The translations under genes and the position numbers were made by a program. Under the pieces are notes generated by a model. The model worked only from the letters and a program-made list of their open reading frames with translations, made no database searches and had not been told where the DNA came from. From positions 310,001 to 374,000 of the forward strand of contig CAVXVN010000006.1 of assembly GCA_963765265.1 (NCBI GenBank): DNA of 64,000 nucleotides, read 5' to 3'. Of the stretch, positions 1 through 9,409 are shown piece by piece (within the stretch, counting starts at the first letter, position 1; each line of letters starts with the position of its first letter). This stretch comes from Bacillus_BD sp963765265 (GTDB lineage: Bacteria > Bacillota > Bacilli > Bacillales > Cytobacillaceae).

Positions 1-589
1 ATGCATCCATCAGACGAATACTCGATAACGTACCCTTAAATTTATCAATATATAATTGCACATAAACATTTCCAACTTTAGTAAGTGGTCGAGTATTAAT
101 GTCTTCTTCTGACAATTCAAACCGATAAGTGGTTTCATCAACTTGAAGGCTTACCGTGGTATCAATTAGATGAGAAGAGTAAATATCACCCATAGATTGT
201 CCAATTTGGAAAGGTGTAATATTTATTTCATCTCCTATTGCAAACAAAGTGACAACTTTACCATTTTCTATTCCAATCTGCACATATTCTTTCTGATTTC
301 TATTGTAGATCCACCAATCATAACCATATTTAGATAAATCGATTCTCTTCGGTTTGCCAAGTTTATCTTCAACTTCTTTTTGATTTTTCCCTATGAGCGT
401 AATGAGCCCCTCTGTTGGATCTTTAGTGGTTACATTCTCCCCTAATGGGTTTTCAAGAGCTTGATCGAATTCATATGTTGAATCTTTCTGATTCATTAAT
501 CCATTTTGATCTTGATTGTAAATATCGAAATAAAAGACCAAAACAAATAGTATGGCAATAATAATTAAAATACGAAAAATCGTTTTCAG
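1..589 (-). CDS. ylbC: YlbC-like CAP-associated-domain protein, 3' part cut by window edge
   Basis: About 196 codons are visible and the gene continues past position 1. Translating the minus strand gives a hydrophobic N-terminal anchor (roughly residues 4-22, rich in I/L/V/F), then an acidic linker, then a soluble domain with GKNQKEVEDKLGKPKRIDL and a DWWIYN segment. This matches my memory of the CAP-associated N-terminal domain of Bacillus YlbC, a membrane-anchored extracytoplasmic protein of unknown biochemical role. No ATG, GTG or TTG lies between the upstream in-frame stop and the conserved region. The only start with a good ribosome site is CTG at 589, seven bases after AGGAGG. Identity is also supported by ylbB and ylbA next door. 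Confidence 0.75.
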   Translation of the reverse strand, partial: MKTIFRILIIIAILFVLVFYFDIYNQDQNGLMNQKDSTYEFDQALENPLGENVTTKDPTEGLITLIGKNQKEVEDKLGKPKRIDLSKYGYDWWIYNRNQKEYVQIGIENGKVVTLFAIGDEINITPFQIGQSMGDIYSSHLIDTTVSLQVDETTYRFELSEEDINTRPLTKVGNVYVQLYIDKFKGTLSSIRLMDA

Positions 590-847
590 AAGCTATCCTC
601 CTCTCATTCTTATCATGTTTCATTAATACCTTTTCAAATTACGATTATGAATACTTGCATCAGTGGGTTTTTTCGGAAATAGGAAGTGCTAGGGGTCTTA
701 TTACCCGTTGAGACGGAATTAGATCCTTATATTATTATATCATTTTGCCTATTTATATTAATAGGCGAATGTATGTAAAGATAGTATCAACTTTTGAATT
801 GACCATATATGCCTTTTACAAGTTAAAAAAAGACACCGTTAGGCGCC
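590..847. other. ylbB-ylbC intergenic region
   Basis: I see no convincing gene here. It holds the ylbC ribosome site (AGGAGG at 597-602, complement), a small inverted repeat (GCCTATT at 747-753 with AATAGGC at 760-766), and the ylbB terminator at its end. A 60-codon plus-strand reading frame from 745 has no ribosome site and runs antisense into ylbB. Confidence 0.6.
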
Positions 848-848
848 T
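825..848 (-). terminator. Intrinsic terminator of ylbB
   Basis: On the minus strand AGGCGCC pairs with GGTGTCT across a 4-base loop (G-U wobbles allowed) and runs into seven T. The stem begins at the last base of the ylbB stop codon. Confidence 0.7.
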
Positions 849-1279
849 TAATGTTGAATATGATCATTTTGTTCAGATATATCAGAAAGAGCATTTCCTG
901 CTTGTTCATCTGTCAATCGATGAGTAGCAAAATCTCCAAGACTAACAATACCAATCAAATTTTCTCCTTCTACAACAGGCAACCTACGTATTTGATGCTC
1001 AGCCATTAACTTTGCTGCCTGATTGGTAGTTGTATCACATGTAACGGTCACCAACTGATCACTCATAATTTTCTCCACTTTCGTTGAACCAGGATTCTTT
1101 TCCGCTACTCCACGAATGACTATATCTCGATCTGTAATCATACCAACAAGTCTTTTTTCATCAACTATAGGGATTGCCCCCACATTTAGCTCTTTCATTT
1201 TTACAGCAACTTCATACATATTATCTAATAATGAACAACATTCTATATCCTTGGACATTATGTCTTTTATGATTCCCAT
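848..1279 (-). CDS. ylbB: YlbB-like tandem CBS domain protein
   Basis: A 143-residue soluble protein made of two CBS motifs: about residues 7-60 (MYEVAVKMKELNVGAIPIVD ... LVGMITDRDIV) and about 70-125 (DTTTNQAAKLMAEHQIRRLP ... LIGIVSLGDFA). Paired CBS motifs form a Bateman module that usually binds adenine nucleotides. The ligand here is unknown. The ribosome site AGGAGG at 1286-1291 is 3 bases from ATG 1282 and 6 from ATG 1279, so I chose 1279. A reading from 1300 would put the ribosome site inside the gene. Length and neighbours fit B. subtilis YlbB. Confidence 0.85.
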   Translation of the reverse strand: MGIIKDIMSKDIECCSLLDNMYEVAVKMKELNVGAIPIVDEKRLVGMITDRDIVIRGVAEKNPGSTKVEKIMSDQLVTVTCDTTTNQAAKLMAEHQIRRLPVVEGENLIGIVSLGDFATHRLTDEQAGNALSDISEQNDHIQH

Positions 1280-1436
1280 CATATTCCTCCTAGCTATCAT
1301 ACATTCATTTGGACCAACTAATACAATATTTATCCTTAATTAGAATTTACCCGTTTTCATAAAATTATTCATAATCTATTCATATTGTTAATTAAACCTC
1401 TATCTGCTCTGAAAAAGGATGTAACATAAGCATATC

Positions 1437-1465
1437 TTGACTAATTAATTGCAACTTAATAAATT
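1437..1465 (+). promoter_or_regulatory. Candidate SigA promoter of ylbA
   Basis: TTGACT and TAAATT are separated by 17 bases in A+T-rich DNA, about 100 bases upstream of the ylbA start. No other strong pair was noticed in this gap. Confidence 0.45.
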
Positions 1466-1563
1466 TTGGATTATTATTTAAATTGTATATACTTTGATTT
1501 TTTAAAATTATCAAATAATTATTCATGTTAGAAACACCATTCTTTTAAGTGGGAGGACAGAAA

Positions 1564-1923
1564 ATGAAGTTTGAAAACATGGGATATGAAAATGTGAAGG
1601 CAGACTTAAACCGTTTAGACGATACGATGCATGAATATGGTTTCGTAAGGGAAGGTCAATGGGACTATGAACGAGTTACATATGATCGTAAATTCGACTT
1701 AAATGAATACGTCTATTATCTTCGTATTATGGGAATTGCAGTCGAAGGGGATGTAGGCGCACACAAAGCTCTCATTCAATTAAAAACACCCTTACTTGGA
1801 AAACATTATTATCCACATGGTGTTGAGTATGGGGAGGGAGAAAACTTTACAACATCACTTATAGATCAATGTGAAAACATTCTTTCTGAACTTAAAATTG
1901 CCATTGATCAATTTACAAAATAA
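1564..1923 (+). CDS. ylbA: YlbA-like protein, YugN-like family
   Basis: A 119-residue soluble protein without membrane segments, rich in aromatic residues (for example WDYERVTYDRKFDLNEYVYY). It belongs to the YugN-like family found in Bacillus, whose molecular role is not known. ATG 1564 lies 7 bases after GGGAGG (1551-1556). A GTG start at 1549 would overlap the ribosome site and is rejected. It is convergent with ctaM and ends in a shared hairpin. Confidence 0.75.
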   Translation: MKFENMGYENVKADLNRLDDTMHEYGFVREGQWDYERVTYDRKFDLNEYVYYLRIMGIAVEGDVGAHKALIQLKTPLLGKHYYPHGVEYGEGENFTTSLIDQCENILSELKIAIDQFTK

Positions 1924-1984
1924 ATGAATCATTTGCAAAAGGATTCATATCGAATAAATATTTTATGATGAATATAGTAGTATA

Positions 1985-2011
1985 AAAAGGCGTATTATTT
2001 ATTCGCCTTTT
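1985..2011. terminator. Terminator between ylbA and ctaM
   Basis: AAAAGGCG and CGCCTTTT flank an 11-base loop and are followed by a T run on the plus strand. The A run on the other side may give some minus-strand function. Confidence 0.75.
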
Positions 2012-2034
2012 TTTCTTTGATTATTTTCGAAAAT

Positions 2035-2061
2035 AAAAAAAATGCCACACAAAAGTGTAGC
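2035..2061 (-). terminator. Intrinsic terminator of ctaM
   Basis: On the minus strand GCTACAC pairs with GTGTGGC over a TTTT loop, followed by A and a T run, directly after the ctaM stop. Confidence 0.75.
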
Positions 2062-2067
2062 TTTTCC

Positions 2068-2535
2068 TTAAAATCCTAATATTGCTTTAAACACAGATGT
2101 TGTTTCCCCTCCATGATAGAAAACATAAAGAAGTAAATATACGACTACACCTGTTATGCCAGTAAAAAACCAAATAATACTTGTTATGGGTCCCAGCTTA
2201 CGATGACTTGATAGATTATTTTTAAACCCACTAATAAGCTGAATGATACCAAAAATAGCACCTGTGGTAGCCAAAGTAATATGAAAAATCAAGAAAATAG
2301 TATAGTAAATTTTAAGTTGCTCTGGGCCACCAAAAGATGTATTTCCGATAAAAATGGTTCGGCTCATATAGATGATAAAAAACACAATGGCAAAAATAGC
2401 AGCGACTAGCATAGCCTTTTTATGAGCTTCAATCTTCCCTTTACGAATCAAATACCAGCCAATCGCAACCATTATAGCACTTAGTACGATAAATGTAGTA
2501 CTGATTGTAGGTAAAATTGGCAATGAATATTCCAT
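2068..2535 (-). CDS. ctaM: DUF420 membrane protein, CtaM-like oxidase assembly factor
   Basis: A 155-residue protein with four or five hydrophobic helices (about residues 10-28, 42-60, 78-100, 120-142). The family is DUF420; members named CtaM in Bacillus and Staphylococcus are needed for heme-copper oxidase activity. The position directly beyond ctaG fits that role. ATG 2535 follows GAGAGGATG. The ctaG-ctaM gap holds a structured repeat, so the two may be transcribed separately. The CtaM name is inferred from family and context. Confidence 0.75.
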   Translation of the reverse strand: MEYSLPILPTISTTFIVLSAIMVAIGWYLIRKGKIEAHKKAMLVAAIFAIVFFIIYMSRTIFIGNTSFGGPEQLKIYYTIFLIFHITLATTGAIFGIIQLISGFKNNLSSHRKLGPITSIIWFFTGITGVVVYLLLYVFYHGGETTSVFKAILGF

Positions 2536-2700
2536 AGTTACATCCTCTCTACCCTTGTTAAAATCTTTATCTTTCAGAAAGATTTATTTCTATGTATCTT
2601 TTATTATTCTAGTAGAGAAACCAATATTTTTCAATAATTATAAGTATTCTCACATGAATTTTTTTGAACAATTTCCTTGTTTAACCTTTTGTTCAATAAA

Positions 2701-2853
2701 GAAAACTTCCATCAGTGGGGGGGTTCTCTCATCCTCCACTGATGGTTAGTTGCACTTATCGGGGTTTTACAGGCTGTTTATCCTCCACCTATCCTTATTG
2801 TTTTTATCTGGAGCCTCGAGGTGGGGGTATTACAGCCTGTTAAACCGGGATAA
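2701..2853 (-). repeat. Hairpin repeat family A, copy A1 (long, composite)
   Basis: It shares its left end (GAAAACTTCCATCAGTGGGG on the plus strand) and its right end (GGTATTACAGCCTGTTAAAC, then CGGGATAA) with copies at 40530-40576 and 59941-60042. It is longer because it carries an inner inverted copy of the right end around 2758-2793 and an arm complementary to CCATCAGTGG. Read on the minus strand it lies 47 bases after the ctaG stop. No reading frame is present. Confidence 0.75.
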
Positions 2854-2856
2854 ATA

Positions 2857-2886
2857 AACCTCTCATCGACTTTGGTGTGAGAGGTT
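2857..2886 (-). terminator. Hairpin after ctaG
   Basis: AACCTCTCA and TGAGAGGTT form a 9-bp stem 14 bases beyond the ctaG stop. The following minus-strand bases are only moderately T-rich, so termination is likely but not certain. Confidence 0.5.
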
Positions 2887-2899
2887 ATGTTCAGGACTT

Positions 2900-3799
2900 T
2901 TATTCAACTGGATATGGGCGGTAAGCATTTCGTTCAGCCTCTGATTCTTTTTGATCTTGTCGATACCATTCAAAAAAAACTCGCCCTAACAGAAATCCAT
3001 ATACGGTTTCCTGTATCACCTTCATTAATACACCTCCGAGTTGCTGATCGTGTAGCAATGACATAGAAGTAAACATTTCTGGTCCACTTAAATTTAAATT
3101 GGCTAACATACTAGATGGAACACAAAGCTCAAGAGATTTCCCCCATGCTGCAGGATCTGAATAGGTTAGATACATTGGATGATCATTAAAAATAATAAGT
3201 GCACATGCAGGCAATATCAGCGCTCCACTAGCAAATATATAGGCAACTTTCTTTAAGCCTGTAATACTTTTATACACATCGATTTTATTGACAAGCGGCC
3301 ACCACATAAATAAGGCTAAAAGAAATAATAAACTTGTATAGGATTCATGAAGCCATATATTTGTTTTGATCACATCAAAAAGGAGTGGAATGTGGTATAA
3401 AGAAAACAAAGCATTAAACGTTATTAAGGCAATAATCGGTCTAGTAAAAAAGGTTACTATTTTATTAACGAATGCTTTTGACAAAATACGATTCCATAGC
3501 CACTCCGGTATTGCCAGAATCATTAAAGGTGGAATGATAAATAATAAAAAAGCCATTTGAACCATATGTGCATAAAACATTAAGTGACCCATTAAATCGA
3601 GAGGTCCACCTTTAATAAGATACAAGAGAACCATCGCAAAAACAAAAAGACTACTTTGAGATGTCGTTAAAGGTTTGCTGTCTTTGAATAAATGTCTAAA
3701 TTTAATCGTTAGTAGAAAATAACCAACTGTAACCAATAGAACAGCCATGAAAAAATAAGGACTCCACAAAGCCCTAAATCCAAAAATGCTCAAAGACAT
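2900..3799 (-). CDS. ctaG: CtaG, cytochrome c oxidase assembly factor
   Basis: A 299-residue polytopic membrane protein with about seven hydrophobic segments, close to the length of B. subtilis CtaG (297). The CtaG_Bsu family is required for assembly of active caa3 oxidase in Bacillus and may act in copper delivery. ATG 3799 (MSLSIFGFRALWSPYF) follows AGAGGTGAAAGC. An upstream start at 3835 has no ribosome site. A strong hairpin at 3850-3886 separates it from ctaF, so its expression may be uncoupled from the structural genes. Confidence 0.9.
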   Translation of the reverse strand: MSLSIFGFRALWSPYFFMAVLLVTVGYFLLTIKFRHLFKDSKPLTTSQSSLFVFAMVLLYLIKGGPLDLMGHLMFYAHMVQMAFLLFIIPPLMILAIPEWLWNRILSKAFVNKIVTFFTRPIIALITFNALFSLYHIPLLFDVIKTNIWLHESYTSLLFLLALFMWWPLVNKIDVYKSITGLKKVAYIFASGALILPACALIIFNDHPMYLTYSDPAAWGKSLELCVPSSMLANLNLSGPEMFTSMSLLHDQQLGGVLMKVIQETVYGFLLGRVFFEWYRQDQKESEAERNAYRPYPVE

Positions 3800-3849
3800 A
3801 ATGCTTTCACCTCTATCCCTCTTACGAATTTTCATCCTTAGAAACTATG

Positions 3850-3886
3850 GTAAAAAGGAAATCAGCCAAGCCGATTTCCTTTTTAC
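3850..3886 (-). terminator. Strong hairpin between ctaF and ctaG
   Basis: A perfect 14-bp stem, GTAAAAAGGAAATC with GATTTCCTTTTTAC over a 9-base loop. It lies 50 bases after the ctaF stop and could end or attenuate the ctaBCDEF transcript before ctaG. Confidence 0.7.
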
Positions 3887-3935
3887 TCAAGTATGCAGCA
3901 ATACCTCCAAAAAACAAGGCATATGCACATCGCTT

Positions 3936-4269
3936 CTACCACCAAATAATGGTTACAAATGTTAAAACTGTAAGAAATGCAACGAGTATTCCACTATACA
4001 TAAATATCGCAGGCATTTCATGTCCTTTATGACTCATATGCATAAAATAGTAAAGCTGATAAGCAACTTGTATAACAGCAAGAAGCAAAATAAATGGGAT
4101 TGTAAACCAACTTGAAAATCCATCATAAGCAACGGCAGTGAAAGCGATTAATGTAAGAAAAATCATCAAAGCAAATGTTATGACTTGATGTTTCATTTCC
4201 TCTGCATTTTTTTTGCGACGATAGTTGAAATCATTGCGGATTAACTGAGTTCATTTTTTCATTTGTCAT
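3936..4269 (-). CDS. ctaF: CtaF, caa3 oxidase subunit IV (apparent frameshift near the N-terminus)
   Basis: The C-terminal 86 codons (MKHQVITFALMIFLTLIAF onward) encode three membrane helices with LYYFMHMSHKGHE, as in subunit IV of caa3 oxidases. No start codon is available in that frame, which is open upstream only through NDFNYRRKKNAEE. In the next frame, ATG 4269 with an upstream GTGGG reads MTNEKMNSVNPQ and then stops. Joining the two at about 4234-4236 gives a normal CtaF of about 110 residues. Loss of two A from a short A run, or one extra base, would explain it. A sequencing indel is the likeliest cause. Confidence 0.8.
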
Positions 4270-4273
4270 CAGA

Positions 4274-4903
4274 TTATCCCACCATTCCCATTAAATATAC
4301 GACTGTAAAGATAAACACCCATACAACATCAATGAAATGCCAGTAAAGACTTGATAAATAAAACTTTGGTGCATTATAAAGATTTAAACCTCTTTTTGCA
4401 TTACGTACCATTAATGTCACAATCCATATAAGCCCAAACGCCACGTGTGCTCCATGAAATCCAGTTAGTGTATAAAATGCTGAACCAAAAGCACTACTTG
4501 TAAATGTATGATGAAATTCATGGACATAGTGATTAAACTCATAAATTTCAAGTGCAAGAAACGATGCACCCAATACAACTGTAACACCTAACCAAAGCAT
4601 CATTTTTTTAAACTGAAAGTTCTTCATATGATACATCGCATAAACACTTGTTAAAGAACTTGTTAACAAAATCATGGTCGTTGCAAAAACAAGTGGAAGT
4701 TCAAACAAATCTTTTGCTAATGCATGCTCGGGGCTTGGTACCTTATCTTTTAATGCAAGATAAGTGGCAAAAAGTGTAGCAAATAGAACTGTCTCTCCAC
4801 CTAAAAACAACCAAAACCCGATAAATTTATTTTTCCCTTCGAGAGTTTGCCTCTCAGGCGAGGCAGGCCATGTTTCAGCTGTCCATTTTTCTTCAGCTTG
4901 CAT
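4274..4903 (-). CDS. ctaE: CtaE, caa3 cytochrome c oxidase subunit III
   Basis: A 209-residue protein with five hydrophobic helices. It carries the subunit III pattern TGFHGAHVAFGLIW and LSSLYWHFIDVVWVFIF near the C-terminus. It packs against CtaD in the membrane and stabilises the oxidase. ATG 4903 follows a G-rich site (GGGGGGAAGG), 19 bases after the ctaD stop. The stop is 5 bases before the proposed ctaF start, so the two are tightly coupled. The frame is intact, unlike its neighbours. Confidence 0.93.
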   Translation of the reverse strand: MQAEEKWTAETWPASPERQTLEGKNKFIGFWLFLGGETVLFATLFATYLALKDKVPSPEHALAKDLFELPLVFATTMILLTSSLTSVYAMYHMKNFQFKKMMLWLGVTVVLGASFLALEIYEFNHYVHEFHHTFTSSAFGSAFYTLTGFHGAHVAFGLIWIVTLMVRNAKRGLNLYNAPKFYLSSLYWHFIDVVWVFIFTVVYLMGMVG

Positions 4904-4924
4904 TATGCCTTCCCCCCCTTATCC

Positions 4925-6794
4925 TCATCCATGTAAGTCTTCTTTATGAATATGAAATCCATGGTCATCCTTAACAGAACGGAAAATCATTGAACCAAAT
5001 GTAATAAGTAAACCAATAATAAATACAATGATCCCTGCCTGATTTGCAAAAACATCATCTGTTTTTAGATCGTATTGATAGATGGCACCAAATGCTGCAA
5101 TAAACAATCCTAAGCTGATCATAAATGGTGTAAAAGATGAATTTGGCATATGAATATCACCTAGCGGCTCAGCAGGAGTTAATCCTTTTTTGCCTTCCAT
5201 TTTTTCAATCCAATACGTATCTAATCCACGTACAAGCGGTATTTGCTTAAAATTATAGAAAGGTGGTGGTGATGAAATTGCCCACTCTAAGGTACGGCCA
5301 TCTTCCCATGGATCGTTACCAACCTTTTCATTTTTCACAGATGTAACGATTACATTTATTAACAATACAATAACGGCAACAGCCATAACAAATGCACCGA
5401 TTGTACTAATCAAGTTTGCCGTTTCCCACCCTTGATCTGGAAGGAATGTAAACACTCGTCGTGGCATTCCCATTAATCCAAGGAAATGCTGGATAAAGAA
5501 TGTTAAATGAAAACCAATTAAAAATAACCAAAATGTCACTTTTCCAAGTTTCTCGCTCAACATTGTACCAAACATTTTCGGCCAATAGAAATGTGTGGCA
5601 GCTAATAAGGCTAATACCACCCCGCCAACAATTACATAGTGAAAATGTGCAACGATAAAGTAACTATCATGATACTGGTAGTCAGCTGGAGCTGCCGCTT
5701 GCATGACTCCTGTAACACCACCCATTACGAAAGATGGAATAAAGGCAACTGCATATAGCATTGGAGTTGTAAACTTTACACTTCCACCCCACATCGTAAA
5801 TAACCAGTTAAAGATTTTGATTCCTGTTGGAACAGCAATCGCCATTGTAGCAACAGCAAAAATTGCATTGGCAATTGGACCAAGACCCGTTGTAAACATA
5901 TGGTGCGCCCAAACCATAAATCCAAAGAATCCAATTAACATCGTAGCAAAAACCATCGATGAATAACCAAAAAGTCTTTTTCTTGCGAATGTTGGGAAAA
6001 TTTCAGAGAAAATTCCAAATGCAGGAAGTATTAAGATATACACTTCCGGATGACCAAAAATCCAGAAAATATGTTCATAAATAATTGTATTTCCCCCACC
6101 TGCTACATCAAAGAAATTCGCACCAAACAAACGGTCAAACGTTAATAGAAATAAACCAACTGCAAGTGGAGTAAACGCGAATAATATTAATGTTGATGCA
6201 ACAAATGTAGTCCATGTAAACAAAGGCATACGCATAAATGTCATACCAGGGGCACGCATATTAATAATCGTCACAAGGAAATTAATCCCCGACATCAATG
6301 TGCCAAACCCTGATATTTGAAGTCCAATTGTATAAAAGTCAATACCATGTCCAGGTGATTCAAGTGATAAAGAAGCATATGAAGTCCACCCGGCATCAGG
6401 TGCTCCGCCTAAAAACCAAGAACAGATTTAAAAAAAGTCCACCAGCTAAAAATAGCCAAAATCCTAATGAGTTTAAAAATGGAAAAGCAACATCACGAGC
6501 ACCAATTTGTAATGGTACAATAGCATTCATGAAAGCGAATAACAGTGGAGTAGCTGCTAAGAATATCATGGTTGTACCATGCATTGTAATAATTTCATTA
6601 TACAGTCCAGCACTGACAAAGTTATTATCCGGTTGAATGAGCTGAATTCGAATGATCATCGCTTCAAGCCCACCGATTACAAAAAACAGTGCACCGGCAA
6701 TTAAATAAAGATGGGCAATTTTTTTATGGTCAACCGTTGTTAAATAGTCCCACAAAAATGCTCCAAATCCTTTTTGTTGAGCATAGGTACTCAC
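4925..6794 (-). CDS. ctaD: CtaD, caa3 cytochrome c oxidase subunit I (apparent frameshift)
   Basis: This is the catalytic subunit that holds heme a, heme a3 and CuB. The first 128 residues (from GTG 6794, after AAGGGAGG) end in GGLFLNL, then the frame breaks. The remainder continues in another frame as SWFLGGAPDAGW. Later motifs include GHPEVY (CuB histidine and cross-linked tyrosine), WAHHMFTTG (two CuB histidines) and VAHFHYVIVGG (heme ligands). Joined, the protein is about 622 residues, the usual length. One extra T at about 6420-6424 accounts for the break. All catalytic residues are present across the join, so I read it as a functional gene with a base-call error. Confidence 0.92.
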
Positions 6795-6843
6795 TATTTT
6801 ACCTCCCTTTTACACAATATCCCCTAATAATCTTTTCATTCAT

Positions 6844-7909
6844 TTATTCTTGAACTTTTAAGTTCATTAAATATTCTGTTAATGAATTGAGTTCCTGTTC
6901 GTCTAACTCCTCGATTTTGTATTGTCCAGTCATTTTATTACCTGGCTTATAGGTTTCAGGATCTTGAAGCCATTTCTTTAAATTTTCTTCATTATGTTCT
7001 AATACCCCTGCAATTGTCGTACGATCACCAAAGTTAGATAAATTAGGTGCTAGTCTCGCTGCTTCTGGTGCAGAATTTGTTGGTGTAACAGCATGACAGC
7101 CAATACAACTATGCATTATAGATTTCTTGACCTTGCTGTGCTGAGGCTGTTTTTGCTTGTTTAGGTTCAGTTACACTTTGCATGTCACTTACCCATCCAT
7201 CAAACTCAGCACGAGAGACCGCTTTCACTTTAAAGTCCATTAATGCATGTGAAGGTCCACAAAGCTCTGCACATTTCCCATAAAATAGATTTCCAGCTTC
7301 AGCAGCTTTTTGACTATCAAATTCAAGCCAAAATTTATTCGTATTTTCTACATTAGTATCCATTTTTCCGCCAACAGCAGGAATCCAGAAGGAATGTTTT
7401 ACATCAGAAGCCTTTAAGTTAAAATAAACTTTTTCATCAGTTGGAACCACTAACTCCTGACTCGTAACAATCTTTTCATTTGGATACTCAAATTCCCACC
7501 AATACAAACTAGCACGTACATTAACCACTACCGCATCACTATTTTCCTTTTCCATTTCTGCGGTATCAGCTAAATCAAATGTAGCTGCTACTGTAGGAAT
7601 AGCTAAAACTACTAATAATAGTATTGGGATTACAGTCCAAATAATTTCTAATTTATGACTTCCTTCAACTTGTTTAGGAATAATATCGTCTTTTCGTCTG
7701 AATTTGAAAATTACATACAAGAAAATCAAGACAACAACAATAATTACTCCCACCATGATTGCCGTACTTAATAACATTAAATCATACTGTGTTTTTGCCA
7801 CTTCCCCTGCAGGTTGTAAAGTGGATAGAAACGGTTTACCACATCCAGCAAGAACAAGCGTCATTACCGATAAAAACAGAATTTGACGCCATTTTGATAG
7901 CCATTTCAT
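6844..7909 (-). CDS. ctaC: CtaC, caa3 oxidase subunit II with fused cytochrome c (apparent frameshift)
   Basis: A lipoprotein signal ends at LVLAGC (Cys 23). Two membrane helices follow, then the cupredoxin domain with the CuA site (KCAELCGPSHALM, about residues 215-227). A C-terminal cytochrome c domain with heme motif CIGCH is in a different frame. The first frame stops at 7109 after GQEIYNA, and the next frame continues SCIGCHAV. A +1 or -2 change at about 7110-7114 explains it. The fused heme c makes this a caa3-type enzyme that accepts electrons from cytochrome c. ATG 7909 follows GAGGGGG. Confidence 0.92.
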
Positions 7910-8023
7910 AGCTTGACCATACCCCCTCTTTCATGAAAAATTTTTACTAAATAATATGGATAAATTCACACTGCCCTTATTTTGTAAGAACAGGAAAGAA
8001 TTTCCTCCTAGCATCAAAGGAAA

Positions 8024-8057
8024 CGCCACTCATCCCCTTTAACAATTGAGTGACGGC
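8024..8057 (-). other. Hairpin in the ctaB-ctaC gap
   Basis: CACTCA (8027-8032) and TGAGTG (8047-8052) form the core of an inverted repeat in the 191-base gap between ctaB and ctaC. It is followed on the minus strand by a mixed T/C stretch. It could attenuate the transcript or protect the ctaC end; no T run is strong enough to call a terminator. Confidence 0.4.
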
Positions 8058-8100
8058 ACTTTTATTTTGATTAATCTTGATGTGAATGTTCCCAAAAGAA

Positions 8101-9039
8101 TCAGATAAGTGTTACGATAACCATCGCGACAAATATGACCGTTAAATACTGTAGAGAATAAATAAACATTGTTTTTGCCCACTTCATATGATCATTAAAT
8201 CTATTAGCATAAATCCCTGTAATAATCCAACCCAAATTTAACACTGTGGCTAGCGTTAAAAATGGAATTCCCAATTCAATCATAAAAAACGGAATTGGGA
8301 TTAATACAAGGATCCATAAATAAATATGTTTTTTTGTTTTTCCAAACCCTTTCACTACTGGAAGCATTGGAATCCCTGCAGCACGATATTCCTCTACCCT
8401 TCTCATTGCCAATGCATAAAAATGAGGTGGTTGCCAAGCAAACATGATCAAAAATAACATCCATGCCATTACATCCAAGTTCGGATCAACAGCCGCCCAA
8501 CCAATTAATGGAGGAACTGCTCCAGACACACTTCCCACAATTGTATTTGATACATGCTTACGCTTAGACCACATAGAATAGACCACTACATAACTAAAGA
8601 CACCAATGAATCCAATGGCTACAGCTGTTAAAGTTGTCATCAGTAGAAAGATCATACCCATTATAATAAAAACGATCCCCATAATGGCAACCATAGTTGG
8701 GTTCACTTTACCAGTAACAGTTGGTCTTGCTTTTGTTCGCTCCATTAAGTGGTCAATATCTCGATCAATATAATTATTAAGGCTACATGATCCAGCCATG
8801 ATCAATGCAGAACCAACTAACGTAAAGAATACAATATGTAAATTTCCAAGGAACCCTTTATTAGAAAAATGTAACGCTAACCATATTCCTGTAAAGGTTG
8901 TAATCATATTAGAATTGACAATACCAATTTTAATTAGTGCAAGGAAGTCCCTCCATACCGTAGTAACAGGTATATTTGATTGTAAACTTCCGTCTTTACT
9001 TGTCATAACATTCTCTGAAATAATCCTAGAACTAGACAC
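8101..9039 (-). CDS. ctaB: CtaB, protoheme IX farnesyltransferase (heme O synthase)
   Basis: Adds a farnesyl group to heme B, giving heme O, the precursor of heme A. The 312-residue protein has about nine hydrophobic helices and the UbiA-type Asp-rich motif NNYIDRDIDHLMERTKARP in the first cytoplasmic loop (about residues 80-98). GTG 9039 (MSSSRIISEN) lies 7 bases after AAAGGAGG. An ATG at 9063 in the same frame would place that ribosome site inside the gene and is rejected. It is divergent from ctaA, the next enzyme of the pathway, and is the first gene of the oxidase cluster. Confidence 0.93.
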   Translation of the reverse strand: MSSSRIISENVMTSKDGSLQSNIPVTTVWRDFLALIKIGIVNSNMITTFTGIWLALHFSNKGFLGNLHIVFFTLVGSALIMAGSCSLNNYIDRDIDHLMERTKARPTVTGKVNPTMVAIMGIVFIIMGMIFLLMTTLTAVAIGFIGVFSYVVVYSMWSKRKHVSNTIVGSVSGAVPPLIGWAAVDPNLDVMAWMLFLIMFAWQPPHFYALAMRRVEEYRAAGIPMLPVVKGFGKTKKHIYLWILVLIPIPFFMIELGIPFLTLATVLNLGWIITGIYANRFNDHMKWAKTMFIYSLQYLTVIFVAMVIVTLI

Positions 9040-9409
9040 GCTCGTTCCTCCTTTTTCGTTCATTAAGTACCGCTTGATATATCAACTATAATAAAATGAA
9101 TGATTAGGTGGTTTAAGTGTTATAAAGCAAAATCACAATTAATTTGCTCGCATTTTCCCACCTTATCTATATTTCTAACAAACTACTTTATAAGTTTCAA
9201 CCATTTTCACCGTTTTTATCTTAATTTTTTTATATAATCGTAAATATAAATATATAGATAATATTGTAATAAGTGGATATTCTATATTATTTTTTTAAAT
9301 AATCTGATATTATGTAATTATATCACTATTTTGTATATATTTATATAGTTCTTAATAAAAGTAAAACAAAAGCACTTAAGCGAACAAAAACTAAGTAGGT
9401 GAAGAAAAA
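9040..9409. other. ctaB/ctaA divergent regulatory region
   Basis: A very A+T-rich gap of 370 bases between the two divergent heme-A genes. It must hold promoters for both. In B. subtilis this region is a target of the ResD and CcpA regulators. I could not pick a convincing -35/-10 pair or operator by eye. A TATAAT-like hexamer occurs around 9231-9237 but lacks a good -35. No open frame with a ribosome site was seen. Confidence 0.5.

Noticed and set aside
745..927. 60-codon plus-strand frame
   Set aside because: No ribosome site, crosses the ylbB terminator and runs antisense to ylbB.
3887..3935. Short cysteine-rich frame between ctaF and the hairpin
   Set aside because: Only 15 codons and no ribosome site.
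6415..6430. Programmed ribosomal frameshift in ctaD
   Set aside because: No slippery heptamer or downstream pseudoknot is evident, and similar breaks occur in nine other genes, so a common technical cause is simpler.
6844..7909. Separate small cytochrome c gene downstream of ctaC
   Set aside because: The CIGCH domain starts exactly where the ctaC frame is lost, has no ribosome site of its own, and belongs to CtaC in caa3 oxidases.
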